64,000 nt of DNA from Flavivirga sp. 57AJ16 (lineage in GTDB: Bacteria; Bacteroidota; Bacteroidia; Flavobacteriales; Flavobacteriaceae): positions 124,001 through 188,000 of the forward strand of contig NZ_JAQZAT010000003.1 of the NCBI RefSeq assembly GCF_028736925.1. Reading direction: 5' to 3'. A model generated the notes under the pieces. It saw only the letters and a program-made list of their open reading frames with translations. It ran no database searches and was not told where the DNA came from. Within the stretch, counting starts at the first letter, position 1. Each line of letters opens with the position of its first letter. A program made the translations under genes and the position numbers. Shown here one piece after another: positions 9,126 to 16,788 of this stretch.

Positions 9126-9154
9126 TTGTCTTATTTAGACAAATATCAAATATA
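9126..9154 (-). promoter_or_regulatory. Promoter and palindromic operator of the XRE gene
   Basis: On the minus strand a Bacteroidota -7 box, TATATTTG (9147-9154), is followed at once by TTGTCT-N5-AGACAA (9126-9142), a perfect 6+6 inverted repeat. It lies at or just after the expected start of transcription, 18 nt before the ATG. This is a good place for repressor binding. Both elements are seen in the sequence; binding by the XRE protein is inferred. Confidence 0.55.
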
Positions 9155-9183
9155 AAAATAATATTGTAATATTTTTTATACAT

Positions 9184-9522
9184 TCATAAATGATTTACTC
9201 GTTTTCTTATATTTAAAAGATAATTCTAAACTTGTAATTATTTTATAGCGATTCTCTACATTCATGTCTGCACAGGTAATCAAGTTCAAAAAGAATGTTT
9301 TCAAAGAATTTTGAAAAATAACAACGTCACTAACAAGTAATCCTACAAACGGAATTTTTAACAGAATCAAGAATCTTGATCATAATTCAAACATTAGTAA
9401 GTGTTATAAAACATTAGTTTTCAATTGTTTGAATTTATGTTTTCTTTAATTTTTTAATCCAATAATAAAAGAATATTAACTTTATAATAAGGAAGCCAAG
9501 CTAATTTAGTAGAAAAATTCCT
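9184..9522. other. Intergenic region between XRE gene and recombinase
   Basis: About 340 AT-rich bases between divergent genes. A 64-codon minus-strand frame (9176-9370) overlaps the XRE promoter and has no recognisable content, so I do not call it a gene. I see no clear TTTG/TAnnTTTG promoter for the recombinase and no repeat. Confidence 0.5.
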
Positions 9523-11175
9523 ATGCGTACATCATTTCTATATATCCGTGTAAGCACTGATGAACAGGCATCTAAAGGATACTCTTTACGACATCAGGAG
9601 GAAAGTTTAATAAAATACTGTGAACAGAATGATATATTAATCCTCAAAACAATTCGTGAAGATTATTCAGCTAAAACATTCAACAGACCAGAATGGAACA
9701 ATTTGCTGAAGCTGTTTAATCATGAAAAAGCAAAACGACCGAATCTAATCCTTTTTACTCGTTGGGATAGGTTTAGCAGAAATACAGGAGATGCCTATTA
9801 CATGATTGCTCTTTTGAGAAAGAAGATGATTGAAGTACAAGCAATTGAGCAGTTACTTGATTTGGATATTCCCGAAAATAAACTCGTGTTGGCATTATAT
9901 CTTGCTATTTCGGAAGTAGAAAATGACAGAAGAGCATTAAATGTAAAAAAAGCTTTGTATAAGGCCAGAAAAGAAGGGAGATGGATAGGTCCAGCACCCA
10001 AGGGTTATATCAATAAGACTATTGAAACAGGGAAAAAAGTTATTGTCCCTTTTGAGCCAGAGGCAACAATCATAAAAAATACCTTTGATCGCATATCACA
10101 AGGAGATATAAGCATAAGAGAAGTACATAGAATTGCAATACAATCTGGATTCAAATGTAGCTTTAGTAACTTCTATTGCCTGATACGAAACCCTGTGTAT
10201 TGTGGCAAGATAAAGATTCCTGATTTTGAGAATGAAAAGAGTTGCATAGTTTCGGGAAATCATGAAGGCCTGGTTTCAGATAGCTTATTTGAAAAAGTAC
10301 AAGAGATGTTGAACATCCGATCAAGAAAAATAATCAAGAAAACTAACAATAGTCATTTCCCTTTCAGAGGCATCCTTGTATGCCCAAAATGCGGTCATAT
10401 ACTTACGGGTAGTATTTCAAAAGGACGTAAAAAATACTATTCCTATTATCATTGTTATAACGGATGTAAATTTAGGATAAGAACAAGTAAAATAGACGAA
10501 CAGTTTTTAGAACTTCTTAAAGGTTTAAATCCACCAGAGATTGTAATAGATCTATATAGGATTATCCTCAAAAAGTTATTTGATTCAAGTTTGAAAAAAT
10601 GTTCCATGAAGCAAAACCAAGTTACAAAGAATTTAGAACATTTATTTAATCGATCAATTAAGGCAAAAGAATTGTTCCTTACGGGAGAGATTGACGAAGA
10701 GGATTTTAAAATTATAAAGAATGATTGTGAGATAAAGATAAATACAATGGGTAAGGAATTGCAACAAGTAACATTTGAAATGATGAAATTTCGGGATAAC
10801 CTTAACAAAGAATCTTCCAAACTTTTTAATATGTTACAGCTTTACAAGGATGCGCCAGTTGATATTAAAAGGAAAATAATCAGGCTTTTATTGAAAAATG
10901 AAATTATTCAAACGGAAGAAGCTTTTCAAAATTTTACAATATCGGATATTGTTAATATTGTTTTTGGTATTGATGTCCATATCAATAAGAATTTAATTGA
11001 AAAAGCGGATACAAAAACAGTGTCCAATTATGATGAAGAGAGCAGATACTATTATAATGAACTATTGAAAGAAAGTGCATCTAAATCTATAAAGACCAGT
11101 TCTATATTTTGGAGTAAATTCCCCGAAATAACTGCTTTTCTCAAAAAAATGGCTTCCATTATTAATTTTCAATAG
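9523..11175 (+). CDS. Large serine recombinase (site-specific integrase)
   Basis: A 550-residue recombinase. Residues 3-150 form the resolvase catalytic domain with Ser11 in RVSTDEQ and the arginine-rich TRWDRFSRN around residue 80. A Recombinase domain follows (about 155-265). Next is a zinc ribbon starting with CPKCGH (287-292) with a second cysteine pair near 311-315, then a helical coiled-coil tail. This layout is that of large serine integrases of mobile islands, which catalyse insertion and excision at short att sites using a Ser-DNA intermediate. It lies at the right end of the defence genes on the opposite strand, so it probably moved them. It is full length and looks intact. The att sites could not be identified. 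Confidence 0.92.
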   Translation: MRTSFLYIRVSTDEQASKGYSLRHQEESLIKYCEQNDILILKTIREDYSAKTFNRPEWNNLLKLFNHEKAKRPNLILFTRWDRFSRNTGDAYYMIALLRKKMIEVQAIEQLLDLDIPENKLVLALYLAISEVENDRRALNVKKALYKARKEGRWIGPAPKGYINKTIETGKKVIVPFEPEATIIKNTFDRISQGDISIREVHRIAIQSGFKCSFSNFYCLIRNPVYCGKIKIPDFENEKSCIVSGNHEGLVSDSLFEKVQEMLNIRSRKIIKKTNNSHFPFRGILVCPKCGHILTGSISKGRKKYYSYYHCYNGCKFRIRTSKIDEQFLELLKGLNPPEIVIDLYRIILKKLFDSSLKKCSMKQNQVTKNLEHLFNRSIKAKELFLTGEIDEEDFKIIKNDCEIKINTMGKELQQVTFEMMKFRDNLNKESSKLFNMLQLYKDAPVDIKRKIIRLLLKNEIIQTEEAFQNFTISDIVNIVFGIDVHINKNLIEKADTKTVSNYDEESRYYYNELLKESASKSIKTSSIFWSKFPEITAFLKKMASIINFQ

Positions 11176-11217
11176 TATTTATTAAAGCAAATCGCTGATA
11201 ATCCTTATGCTATGAAG

Positions 11218-11266
11218 GGTTCGAATCCTAAGAAGTCACCCTTACAGGATTTTCGAACCTTTTTTT
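11218..11266 (+). terminator. Hairpin with T-run after the recombinase gene
   Basis: GGTTCGAATCCT pairs with AGGATTTTCGAACC across a 16-nt loop, followed by seven T residues. It lies 43 nt after the recombinase stop and fits a Rho-independent terminator. The left arm also matches the tRNA T-arm consensus GGTTCGAATCC, so part of it may derive from a tRNA gene end used as an attachment site. That reading is speculative. Confidence 0.6.
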
Positions 11267-11416
11267 ATAAAAAGTATTTAAATTTAATAATAAACAATTG
11301 ATTTACAGATTTTTATATAATATTCGAAAGTTCAAACTCTTAAAAAATGCTTTTTTAATCCAAGCAAAAGTCAAAAACAGATAAGAATCTGATTATTATA
11401 GTTTTATGAATAAGAA

Positions 11417-11450
11417 AAGCCACATGGCACTATTTGGCGCCATGTGGCTT
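11417..11450 (-). terminator. Terminator of tRNA-Arg
   Basis: A 12-bp inverted repeat, AAGCCACATGGC / GCCATGTGGCTT, with a 10-nt loop lies 4 nt past the tRNA-Arg 3' end. It is followed on the minus strand by a weak T-rich stretch. Confidence 0.65.
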
Positions 11451-11454
11451 TATG

Positions 11455-11528
11455 TGACCTCGACAGGATTCAAACCTGTAACCTCTTGAGCCGTAATCAA
11501 GTGCGCTATTCAGTTGCGCCACGAGGCC
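11455..11528 (-). tRNA. tRNA-Arg (ACG)
   Basis: 74 nt on the minus strand. The acceptor stem GGCCTCG/CGAGGTC, the D arm, the anticodon stem CTTGA/TCAAG with loop TTACGGC (anticodon ACG) and a T arm with GGTTTGAATCC all fold. The discriminator is A and CCA is not encoded. It probably marks the core-genome side of the defence island boundary. Confidence 0.95.
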
Positions 11529-11611
11529 TTTTTTGTGGGTGCAAATATAAATATTTTTATTAAAACTTAATCAAATTTTTATTCCAAATTTGTAATTCAT
11601 TACTTTTGAAT

Positions 11612-12241
11612 ATGTCAAAGGAATTATTATATCAGAAATTCAATCATGTTTTCGATAATACTTTAATAAGTGAGATCGAAAAAATTGGTACTACACGTAC
11701 ATTTACAAAAGATGATATTATCATTGATATCAATCAACCATTATTGTATATACCTCTTTTATTGAGTGGAAGCATTAAAATACTTCGAGAAGATAATGAG
11801 GGTAATGAATTACTCATTTATTTTTTAGAAGCAGGAGAAACCTGCACCATGTCGCTAACCTGTTGTATGGGGACTTCGAAAAGTAAAATCAGGGCCGTTG
11901 CCGAAAAGGATTCTAGCCTTATCATGGTACCTGTTCAAAAAATGCAGGAATGGTTTCATAATAATGAGAGCTGGCGAAATTTCATATTAGAAAGTTACCA
12001 AATACGTTTTGATGAAATGCTAGAAGCTATAGACAACCTTGCTTTTATGAAAATGGACCAACGTCTATATAAATACTTAATCAATAAAGTTAAACTTCAC
12101 ACATCTAAAATTATTATTGCAAAACATCAGGATATCGCAGAGGACTTACATACATCTCGTGTTGTTATTTCCAGGCTTTTAAAACAACTTGAAAACGAAA
12201 ATAAAATAAAGCTCAGTAGAAATAAAATTGAAGTTTTATAA
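11612..12241 (+). CDS. Crp/Fnr-family transcriptional regulator
   Basis: About 209 residues. The N-terminal cyclic-nucleotide-binding-like beta-roll (about 25-120) contains a cysteine-rich stretch, TCTMSLTCCMG, and the C-terminal winged HTH includes the AEDLHTSRVVISRLLKQLEN recognition region. I start at ATG 11612; a TTG two codons earlier lies inside a -7 box (TACTTTTG, 11601-11608), so the message may be nearly leaderless. It precedes the YeeE-TauE-rhodanese genes. TGTGA-N6-TCACA-like palindromes at two downstream promoters fit this protein as their regulator. The clustered cysteines could sense redox state or sulfur species, which is inference. Confidence 0.88.
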   Translation: MSKELLYQKFNHVFDNTLISEIEKIGTTRTFTKDDIIIDINQPLLYIPLLLSGSIKILREDNEGNELLIYFLEAGETCTMSLTCCMGTSKSKIRAVAEKDSSLIMVPVQKMQEWFHNNESWRNFILESYQIRFDEMLEAIDNLAFMKMDQRLYKYLINKVKLHTSKIIIAKHQDIAEDLHTSRVVISRLLKQLENENKIKLSRNKIEVL

Positions 12242-12413
12242 TGAACCCGTTTTGACTTTTACTATTTCTAAAACCTGTCTACAGCAAGCAGGAGTGGTTA
12301 AAACCGTCCATATTTCGTTACTTTTATTATTCGTAGCGGTACTCGGATTCGCTCAGCACAAGTCCCTATGCCTTTCAAAAAGTGCCTTATCTAGACATAT
12401 TTTATACCAATTC
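12242..12413. other. Unassigned intergenic stretch
   Basis: With the repeat that follows, this belongs to a 434-base gap. A 62-codon frame overlaps the regulator's end but has no recognisable content or ribosome-binding site. I see nothing else here. Confidence 0.4.
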
Positions 12414-12564
12414 TGATTTAAATTCACTCATAAGAAAAGTAGTAGATTTTTGACTCAAATGAAAAATAAAATACATGCATAGCAGGACTACGGTTCTATT
12501 TTATTTTGAAATATTAGGCAAAAAGGTGCCATTTTATTGAGTAAATTTAAGGTAGAAATGGTAT
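12414..12564. repeat. Short inverted-repeat element (ATACCA family, copy 1)
   Basis: 151 bp with 26-bp imperfect terminal inverted repeats (21 of 26 match) beginning ATACCA at both ends. Inside, AAAATAAAAT and ATTTTATTTT pair around a loop containing GCAGGACTACGG. No reading frame. The same end sequences recur at 31860-31959 and similar ends at 24991 and 47167, so this looks like a MITE-type repeat. Confidence 0.6.
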
Positions 12565-12615
12565 TGGTTAAAAACAAAAAGTCAAGATGAATTCAGGCAA
12601 TAATGATACAGACAG

Positions 12616-12658
12616 GTAACATTTATTACAAAACTCCTTTGGTTTAACTTTACATTTG
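12616..12658 (+). promoter_or_regulatory. Promoter of the YeeE genes with Crp-like half-sites
   Basis: The -7 box TACATTTG is at 12651-12658. No TTTG lies 17-23 nt upstream. Instead the palindrome GTAACATTTATTAC (12616-12629) is centred about 40 nt before the expected start site. It resembles the stronger TGTGA-N6-TCACA site at 14623. The position suits activation by the Crp/Fnr protein encoded just upstream. Confidence 0.45.
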
Positions 12659-12675
12659 CGATAAATTAATCAGGT

Positions 12676-13233
12676 ATGGAATACATTTTAAACCCTTGGC
12701 CATGGTATATATCTGGGCCACTTATTGCCATGGTTATGGCATTATTACTCTATTTTGGTAAAACATTTGGTATGTCCTCTAACCTTAGGACCATGTGCTC
12801 AATGATGGGGGCCGGAAAAACATCAGCCTTTTTTAAATTTAATTGGAAAGAGCAAATATGGAACCTAACTGTTGTACTTGGTGCCGTAATAGGTGGTTTT
12901 GTAGCAACGCAATATTTATCAAATGATAGCTTCACCAATTTAAATCCGACTACCATTGCCGAACTTCAAAATATGGGGTTTGAAAATTCTGGAGCCACAT
13001 TAGTTCCTAATGAAATGTACAGCGCTGAAGCATTAACCTCTCCTAAAGGACTGCTTCTTTTGGTTCTAGGTGGGGTATTGGTTGGTTTTGGTACTCGCTA
13101 TGCCGGCGGTTGCACTTCCGGGCATGCTATAACTGGGCTTAGCAGCTTACAAAAACCATCACTAATAGCTGTCATAGGCTTTTTTATTGGGGGATTAATA
13201 ATGGCCAATTTTATTTTACCCTTAATTTTTTAA
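12676..13233 (+). CDS. YeeE/YedE-family sulfur transport protein (first half-size subunit)
   Basis: A 185-residue membrane protein with about four or five hydrophobic segments. The C-terminal part has the family signature GTRYAGGCTSGHAI with the conserved cysteine, the residue that relays thiosulfate or persulfide in YeeE/TsuA. YeeE-type transporters are usually about 350 residues, whereas this and the next gene are each one half, so a heterodimer is likely. It acts in the inner membrane importing reduced sulfur compounds, either as thiosulfate or for persulfide disposal. Context with TauE/SafE, an MBL-rhodanese and a Crp-type regulator supports a sulfur role. The 175-nt gap to the next gene holds a GC-rich palindromic repeat near 13295. 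Confidence 0.88.
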   Translation: MEYILNPWPWYISGPLIAMVMALLLYFGKTFGMSSNLRTMCSMMGAGKTSAFFKFNWKEQIWNLTVVLGAVIGGFVATQYLSNDSFTNLNPTTIAELQNMGFENSGATLVPNEMYSAEALTSPKGLLLLVLGGVLVGFGTRYAGGCTSGHAITGLSSLQKPSLIAVIGFFIGGLIMANFILPLIF

Positions 13234-13289
13234 AACATGAAACGAACATTAACAAATTTTAAAAATTTCTTTATAAAAGATAATGTTTA

Positions 13290-13320
13290 AAATTCCTGCC
13301 GGCCGGCAGGCAGGCAGGTT
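13290..13320. repeat. GC-rich palindromic repeat
   Basis: CCTGCCGGCCGGCAGGCAGG lies in an otherwise very AT-rich spacer between the two YeeE genes. Related CCTGCC words occur in the element at 25192 and in the REP-like CCTGCCTTCGCAGG palindromes near the tRNA genes. It may be a REP-type repeat or a processing site in the message. Confidence 0.4.
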
Positions 13321-13408
13321 TAATGAGAGAACGAGTGCAACGAGTGGTTGCATATGTTCTTAATTTTATAATTAATTTAATATCTGGTAATTATATAAAT
13401 TTAAACGT

Positions 13409-13822
13409 ATGAAATATTTAAAATTTTTATTAGTTGGCATTTTCTTCGGAATTGTTTTAGTAAAATCTGAAGCAGTTTCATGGTATAGAATATATGAGAT
13501 GTTCAGATTTCAATCATTTCATATGTACGGTATTATAGGTACAGCCATTGCTTCTGGAATTTTATTTCTTCAAATTTCAAAAAGAGGTATTATAAAGAGC
13601 ATCAAAGGCGCCGATATTTTTGTTCCTAAAAAAGAAAAAGGTATTTCTAGATATATCATTGGCGGGACACTTTTTGGATTTGGTTGGGCGCTTATCGGGG
13701 CATGCCCAGGCCCTATGTATATCCTATTAGGTACAGGTGTATATAGCATGATTATTGTAATTGCCGCTGCCATGTTAGGGACGTTTATTTATGGAACAAT
13801 AAAAGATAAACTTCCGCATTAA
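13409..13822 (+). CDS. YeeE/YedE-family sulfur transport protein (second half-size subunit)
   Basis: A 137-residue membrane protein with about four hydrophobic segments. It carries the second family signature, FGWALIGACPGPMYILLGTG, whose cysteine corresponds to the other conserved Cys of full-length YeeE. It complements the 185-residue partner upstream, and together they equal one full transporter. Its stop codon TAA shares one base with the ATG of the following TauE/SafE gene, so translation is coupled. Half-size pairs of this kind are common in Bacteroidota and Gammaproteobacteria beside rhodanese or persulfide dioxygenase genes. The exact substrate is not deducible here. Confidence 0.88.
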   Translation: MKYLKFLLVGIFFGIVLVKSEAVSWYRIYEMFRFQSFHMYGIIGTAIASGILFLQISKRGIIKSIKGADIFVPKKEKGISRYIIGGTLFGFGWALIGACPGPMYILLGTGVYSMIIVIAAAMLGTFIYGTIKDKLPH

Positions 13823-14616
13823 TGGACTTCATACAACTCTTAGGATATATTGGAGCGTTAATTGTTGGATTGGTTTTAGGATTAATTGGAGGGGGAGGCT
13901 CTATACTCACCGTCCCTTTATTAGTTTATCTTCTAGGTTACAATCCAGTTGTTGCAACAGCGTATTCTCTTTTTGTAGTAGGGACCTCCTCTATGGTAGG
14001 CACTTATCAAAAATACAAAAAAGGTTTTGTCGATTTTAAAATAGGTCTGGCCTTTTCATTCCCGTCCTTTATTGCGGTTTATTTATCGAGACGCTATTTA
14101 GTTCCAGGTATTCCAGATACGCTTTTTAGTTTTGGTGACCACGCCCTTACCAAAGAAATGGGCATTATGATATTTTTTGCTTTTATTATGCTATTAGCTT
14201 CATTTTCCATGATAAAAAAGGAAAAGAAGAACAAAGGTGTCATTTTACCTTCCCAACCCTACTACAAAACATTTGTTCAGGGTTTAATTATTGGAACTGT
14301 AACAGGTCTCATTGGTGCTGGTGGTGGTTTTTTATATGTGCCTGCCCTAGTCGTTTGGGCAAATATCCCAATGAAAAAAGCAGTAGGTACTTCTTTGATT
14401 ATTGTAACCATCAATTCTCTAATTGGTTTTATAGGAGACGTTCAAACTTTAGAAATTGAATGGCTATTTTTGCTTTCTTTTACCCTAATTTCTATCATAG
14501 GAATTATTTTAGGGGTCTTTATATCAAAATTTATAAGTGGCAAGAAACTTAAAAAAAGCTTTGGTTTCTTTGTTTTAATAATGGCTGTTTATATTATTTA
14601 TAAAGAACTTAAATAA
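13822..14616 (+). CDS. TauE/SafE-family sulfite or sulfonate exporter
   Basis: A 264-residue integral membrane protein with about eight hydrophobic segments in two homologous halves. Each half has the glycine-rich TauE/SafE signature: GLVLGLIGGGGSILTVPLLV near residue 17 and GTVTGLIGAGGGFLYVPALV near residue 155. The family moves sulfite, sulfoacetate and related sulfur anions across the inner membrane. Sulfite is the product of persulfide dioxygenase, encoded by the next transcript, so export of sulfite is a coherent role. The start overlaps the preceding stop by one base. Confidence 0.9.
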   Translation: MDFIQLLGYIGALIVGLVLGLIGGGGSILTVPLLVYLLGYNPVVATAYSLFVVGTSSMVGTYQKYKKGFVDFKIGLAFSFPSFIAVYLSRRYLVPGIPDTLFSFGDHALTKEMGIMIFFAFIMLLASFSMIKKEKKNKGVILPSQPYYKTFVQGLIIGTVTGLIGAGGGFLYVPALVVWANIPMKKAVGTSLIIVTINSLIGFIGDVQTLEIEWLFLLSFTLISIIGIILGVFISKFISGKKLKKSFGFFVLIMAVYIIYKELK

Positions 14617-14622
14617 TGGTAA

Positions 14623-14667
14623 TGTGACTTAAGTCACAAAAAGAACCGTTCAGGATTCGTATTTTTG
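14623..14667 (+). promoter_or_regulatory. Crp-type operator and -7 box before the MBL-rhodanese gene
   Basis: TGTGACTTAAGTCACA (14623-14638) is a perfect 16-bp palindrome equal to the TGTGA-N6-TCACA Crp consensus. The -7 box TATTTTTG follows at 14660-14667 and there is no -33 TTTG. The palindrome centre falls at about -41 from the predicted start, the class II activator position. The Crp/Fnr protein at 11612 is the natural candidate regulator. Confidence 0.7.
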
Positions 14668-14725
14668 AAAGGCTTTAATTCAAAAGATTACCTCACCTCA
14701 TCTTCTGGTTAATAAAAAATAGATC

Positions 14726-16135
14726 ATGAAAATAGAACAAATTTATACAGGATGTTTAGCTCAAGGAGCTTATTATATAGAATCTAATGGTGAAGTTGCC
14801 ATTATTGACCCATTACGAGAAACGCAGCAATATGTAGATAAAGCAAAGAAAGAAGATGCTAAAATCAAATATATTTTTGAAACTCATTTTCATGCTGATT
14901 TTGTTTCCGGGCATGTCGATTTAGCAAAAAAGACAGGGGCCACCATTGTTTTCGGCCCTGGAGCCGAAACAGACTATGATGCACATATAGCATCGGATAA
15001 TGAAGTGTTTAATATTGGAAATATTACGATTAAAGTATTACACACACCTGGTCACACCTTAGAATCGTCAACATTTCTTTTAATTGATGAAAAAGGAAAT
15101 AACCACGCTATTTTTAGTGGAGACACCTTGTTTTTGGGTGATGTAGGACGTCCTGATTTGGCAATAAAATCTGATTTAACAAAAGAAGATTTAGCTGGGA
15201 TGTTATATGAATCCTTGAGAAATAAAATTATACCATTAGCAGATAACATTATTGTATATCCTGCGCATGGTGCTGGTTCTGCTTGTGGAAAAAACCTAAG
15301 TAAAGAAACCATAGGGCTTTTAGGGGATCAGAAAAAAACAAATTATGCTTTAAGAGCCGATATGACAAAAGAAGAGTTTGTAGAAGAAGTTTTAGACGGC
15401 ATTGCACCACCTCCACAATATTTTGCCAAAAATGCCATGATGAACAAATCTGGTTATGATAATTTTGATACTGTTCTTCAAAAAGGAGATACGGGACTAG
15501 ACCCAGAAACATTCGAAGCTATTGCAAACCAAGAAGGCGCCTTGGTGCTTGATGTTAGAACTGAAAAAGAATTCGTAAAAGCGCATATTCCTAATTCCAT
15601 TTTTATTGGAATCAATGGTGGGTTCGCTCCATGGGTCGGTGCTTTAATTACCGATTTAAAGCAACCTATCTTACTCGTTTCACCAGAAGGAAAAGAAAAA
15701 GAGACCGTAACTCGATTATCCCGTGTTGGTTACGATAATACGCTAGGCTATCTAAAAGGCGGTATTAATGCATGGAAAAATGCAAATAAAGACATTGAAA
15801 CCATAGAGTCTATAACTGCTAACGAGTTTTCTAATCGATTTAAAAAAGAGGCTATTAATACGCTTGATGTTAGAAAAGATGGCGAATATAAGTCGGAACA
15901 CCTCGATAGTGATTCTGTGCAGCATTTTGCCTTAGACTATATGAACGATAATATGAATGCTATCGATAAAACCAAAACCTATCATATACACTGTGCTGGC
16001 GGATATCGTTCGGTTATTGCGGCATCTATTTTAAAAGCCAGAGGTTTTAACGTTATAGATATTGCCGGTGGTTTTGCTGCTATTAAAAATACGGACTTGC
16101 CAACAACTACTTTCGTTTGCCCGTCAACCTTATGA
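14726..16135 (+). CDS. MBL-fold persulfide dioxygenase-like / rhodanese fusion
   Basis: 469 residues. Residues 1-240 form an ETHE1/glyoxalase-II-like MBL domain with THFHADFVSGH (from residue 53) and HTPGHTLES, which in this family bind one iron and oxidise glutathione or protein persulfide to sulfite. Two rhodanese domains follow. The first (about 255-355) has LLVSPEGKE where the active loop should be and so lacks the catalytic cysteine. The second has an intact CAGGYRS loop with Cys at about 423. Together they would transfer and oxidise sulfane sulfur in the cytoplasm. Its stop overlaps the HMA gene start as ATGA. A Crp-type operator lies upstream. Confidence 0.9.
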   Translation: MKIEQIYTGCLAQGAYYIESNGEVAIIDPLRETQQYVDKAKKEDAKIKYIFETHFHADFVSGHVDLAKKTGATIVFGPGAETDYDAHIASDNEVFNIGNITIKVLHTPGHTLESSTFLLIDEKGNNHAIFSGDTLFLGDVGRPDLAIKSDLTKEDLAGMLYESLRNKIIPLADNIIVYPAHGAGSACGKNLSKETIGLLGDQKKTNYALRADMTKEEFVEEVLDGIAPPPQYFAKNAMMNKSGYDNFDTVLQKGDTGLDPETFEAIANQEGALVLDVRTEKEFVKAHIPNSIFIGINGGFAPWVGALITDLKQPILLVSPEGKEKETVTRLSRVGYDNTLGYLKGGINAWKNANKDIETIESITANEFSNRFKKEAINTLDVRKDGEYKSEHLDSDSVQHFALDYMNDNMNAIDKTKTYHIHCAGGYRSVIAASILKARGFNVIDIAGGFAAIKNTDLPTTTFVCPSTL

Positions 16136-16407
16136 AAATGAAAATAACATTAGAAATACAAAATCTTAAATGCGGCGGTTGTGCCAACACAATTATGAGC
16201 AAGTTATCGAATATAGAAAACATTAGTGATGTAACAATTAACAATGAAGCACATGCCGTTTCTTTTTCTTATAAAAACGATAAAACGCTTTTAGAAGCTA
16301 AACAATTATTACATAAAATTGGCTATCCCATTGTTGGAGAAAAAAATGTGCTCGCTACAAAAGCTAAATCTTTTGTTAGTTGTGCCATTGGTAGAATGAA
16401 TGGCTAA
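16132..16407 (+). CDS. Heavy-metal-associated (HMA) domain protein
   Basis: A 91-residue cytoplasmic protein with one ferredoxin-like HMA domain. The metal-binding motif is CGGCANT near the N-terminus (GGCANT type rather than MTCxxC). A further Cys lies near the C-terminus (SCAIGRMNG). The start ATG 16132 overlaps the upstream stop by 4 nt, so it is co-translated with the MBL-rhodanese. A longer frame beginning at TTG 16117 is unlikely. It might carry copper or handle persulfide for the dioxygenase; the former is family knowledge and the latter is inference. Confidence 0.85.
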   Translation: MKMKITLEIQNLKCGGCANTIMSKLSNIENISDVTINNEAHAVSFSYKNDKTLLEAKQLLHKIGYPIVGEKNVLATKAKSFVSCAIGRMNG

Positions 16408-16409
16408 TA

Positions 16410-16685
16410 TTATACGATTTCTGCGCTTAATCCTGCTTCAAGAAGCATGGAACAACGTGGTTTTAGGTCATCATATAAACCCGTTTTAACCGTACATTTT
16501 CCTTTATAATGCACTATAAGCGAGCATTGCTCTGCTTGTTCTGCAGTATGATCGCAAGCATAGATGAGAGTCTCTATAACATGATCGAACGTATTAACGT
16601 CGTCATTAAATAAAACAATTTCATTTTGAGTTGATACTTCTTCTTCAAGTAGTAATTCTTCTGATATTTTTTCTTTAGAACTCAT
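16410..16685 (-). CDS. clpS: ATP-dependent Clp protease adaptor ClpS
   Basis: 91 residues, normal length. The acidic N-terminal tail (SEELLLEEEV) precedes the adaptor core with VLFNDDVNTFDHVIETL and the ACDHTAEQAEQCSLIVHYKG helix region, which build the N-degron pocket. ClpS docks on the ClpA/ClpC N-domain and presents proteins with destabilising N-terminal residues to ClpAP. It is convergent with the HMA gene, with only 2 nt between the stops and no visible terminator. It ends the core run that includes prmA and tpiA upstream on the same strand. Confidence 0.93.
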   Translation of the reverse strand: MSSKEKISEELLLEEEVSTQNEIVLFNDDVNTFDHVIETLIYACDHTAEQAEQCSLIVHYKGKCTVKTGLYDDLKPRCSMLLEAGLSAEIV

Positions 16686-16788
16686 TTTCCAATTTTTATA
16701 CTAAAATAATTTATTTTTCTTAAACAAAAAGAATAAGGACACCAAAATGATGCCCCTTCTAAACATAAAGCTATTTTTATTAAGAATA

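Noticed and set aside
9176-9370. 64-codon frame before the XRE gene
   Set aside because: It overlaps the XRE promoter, has no recognisable sequence and no initiation context.
11455-11528. tRNA-Arg as the att site of the island
   Set aside because: No duplicate of its 3' end was seen on the island side, and large serine integrases rarely use tRNA genes.
12228-12416. 62-codon frame after the Crp gene
   Set aside because: It overlaps the Crp end and the repeat start; no family features.
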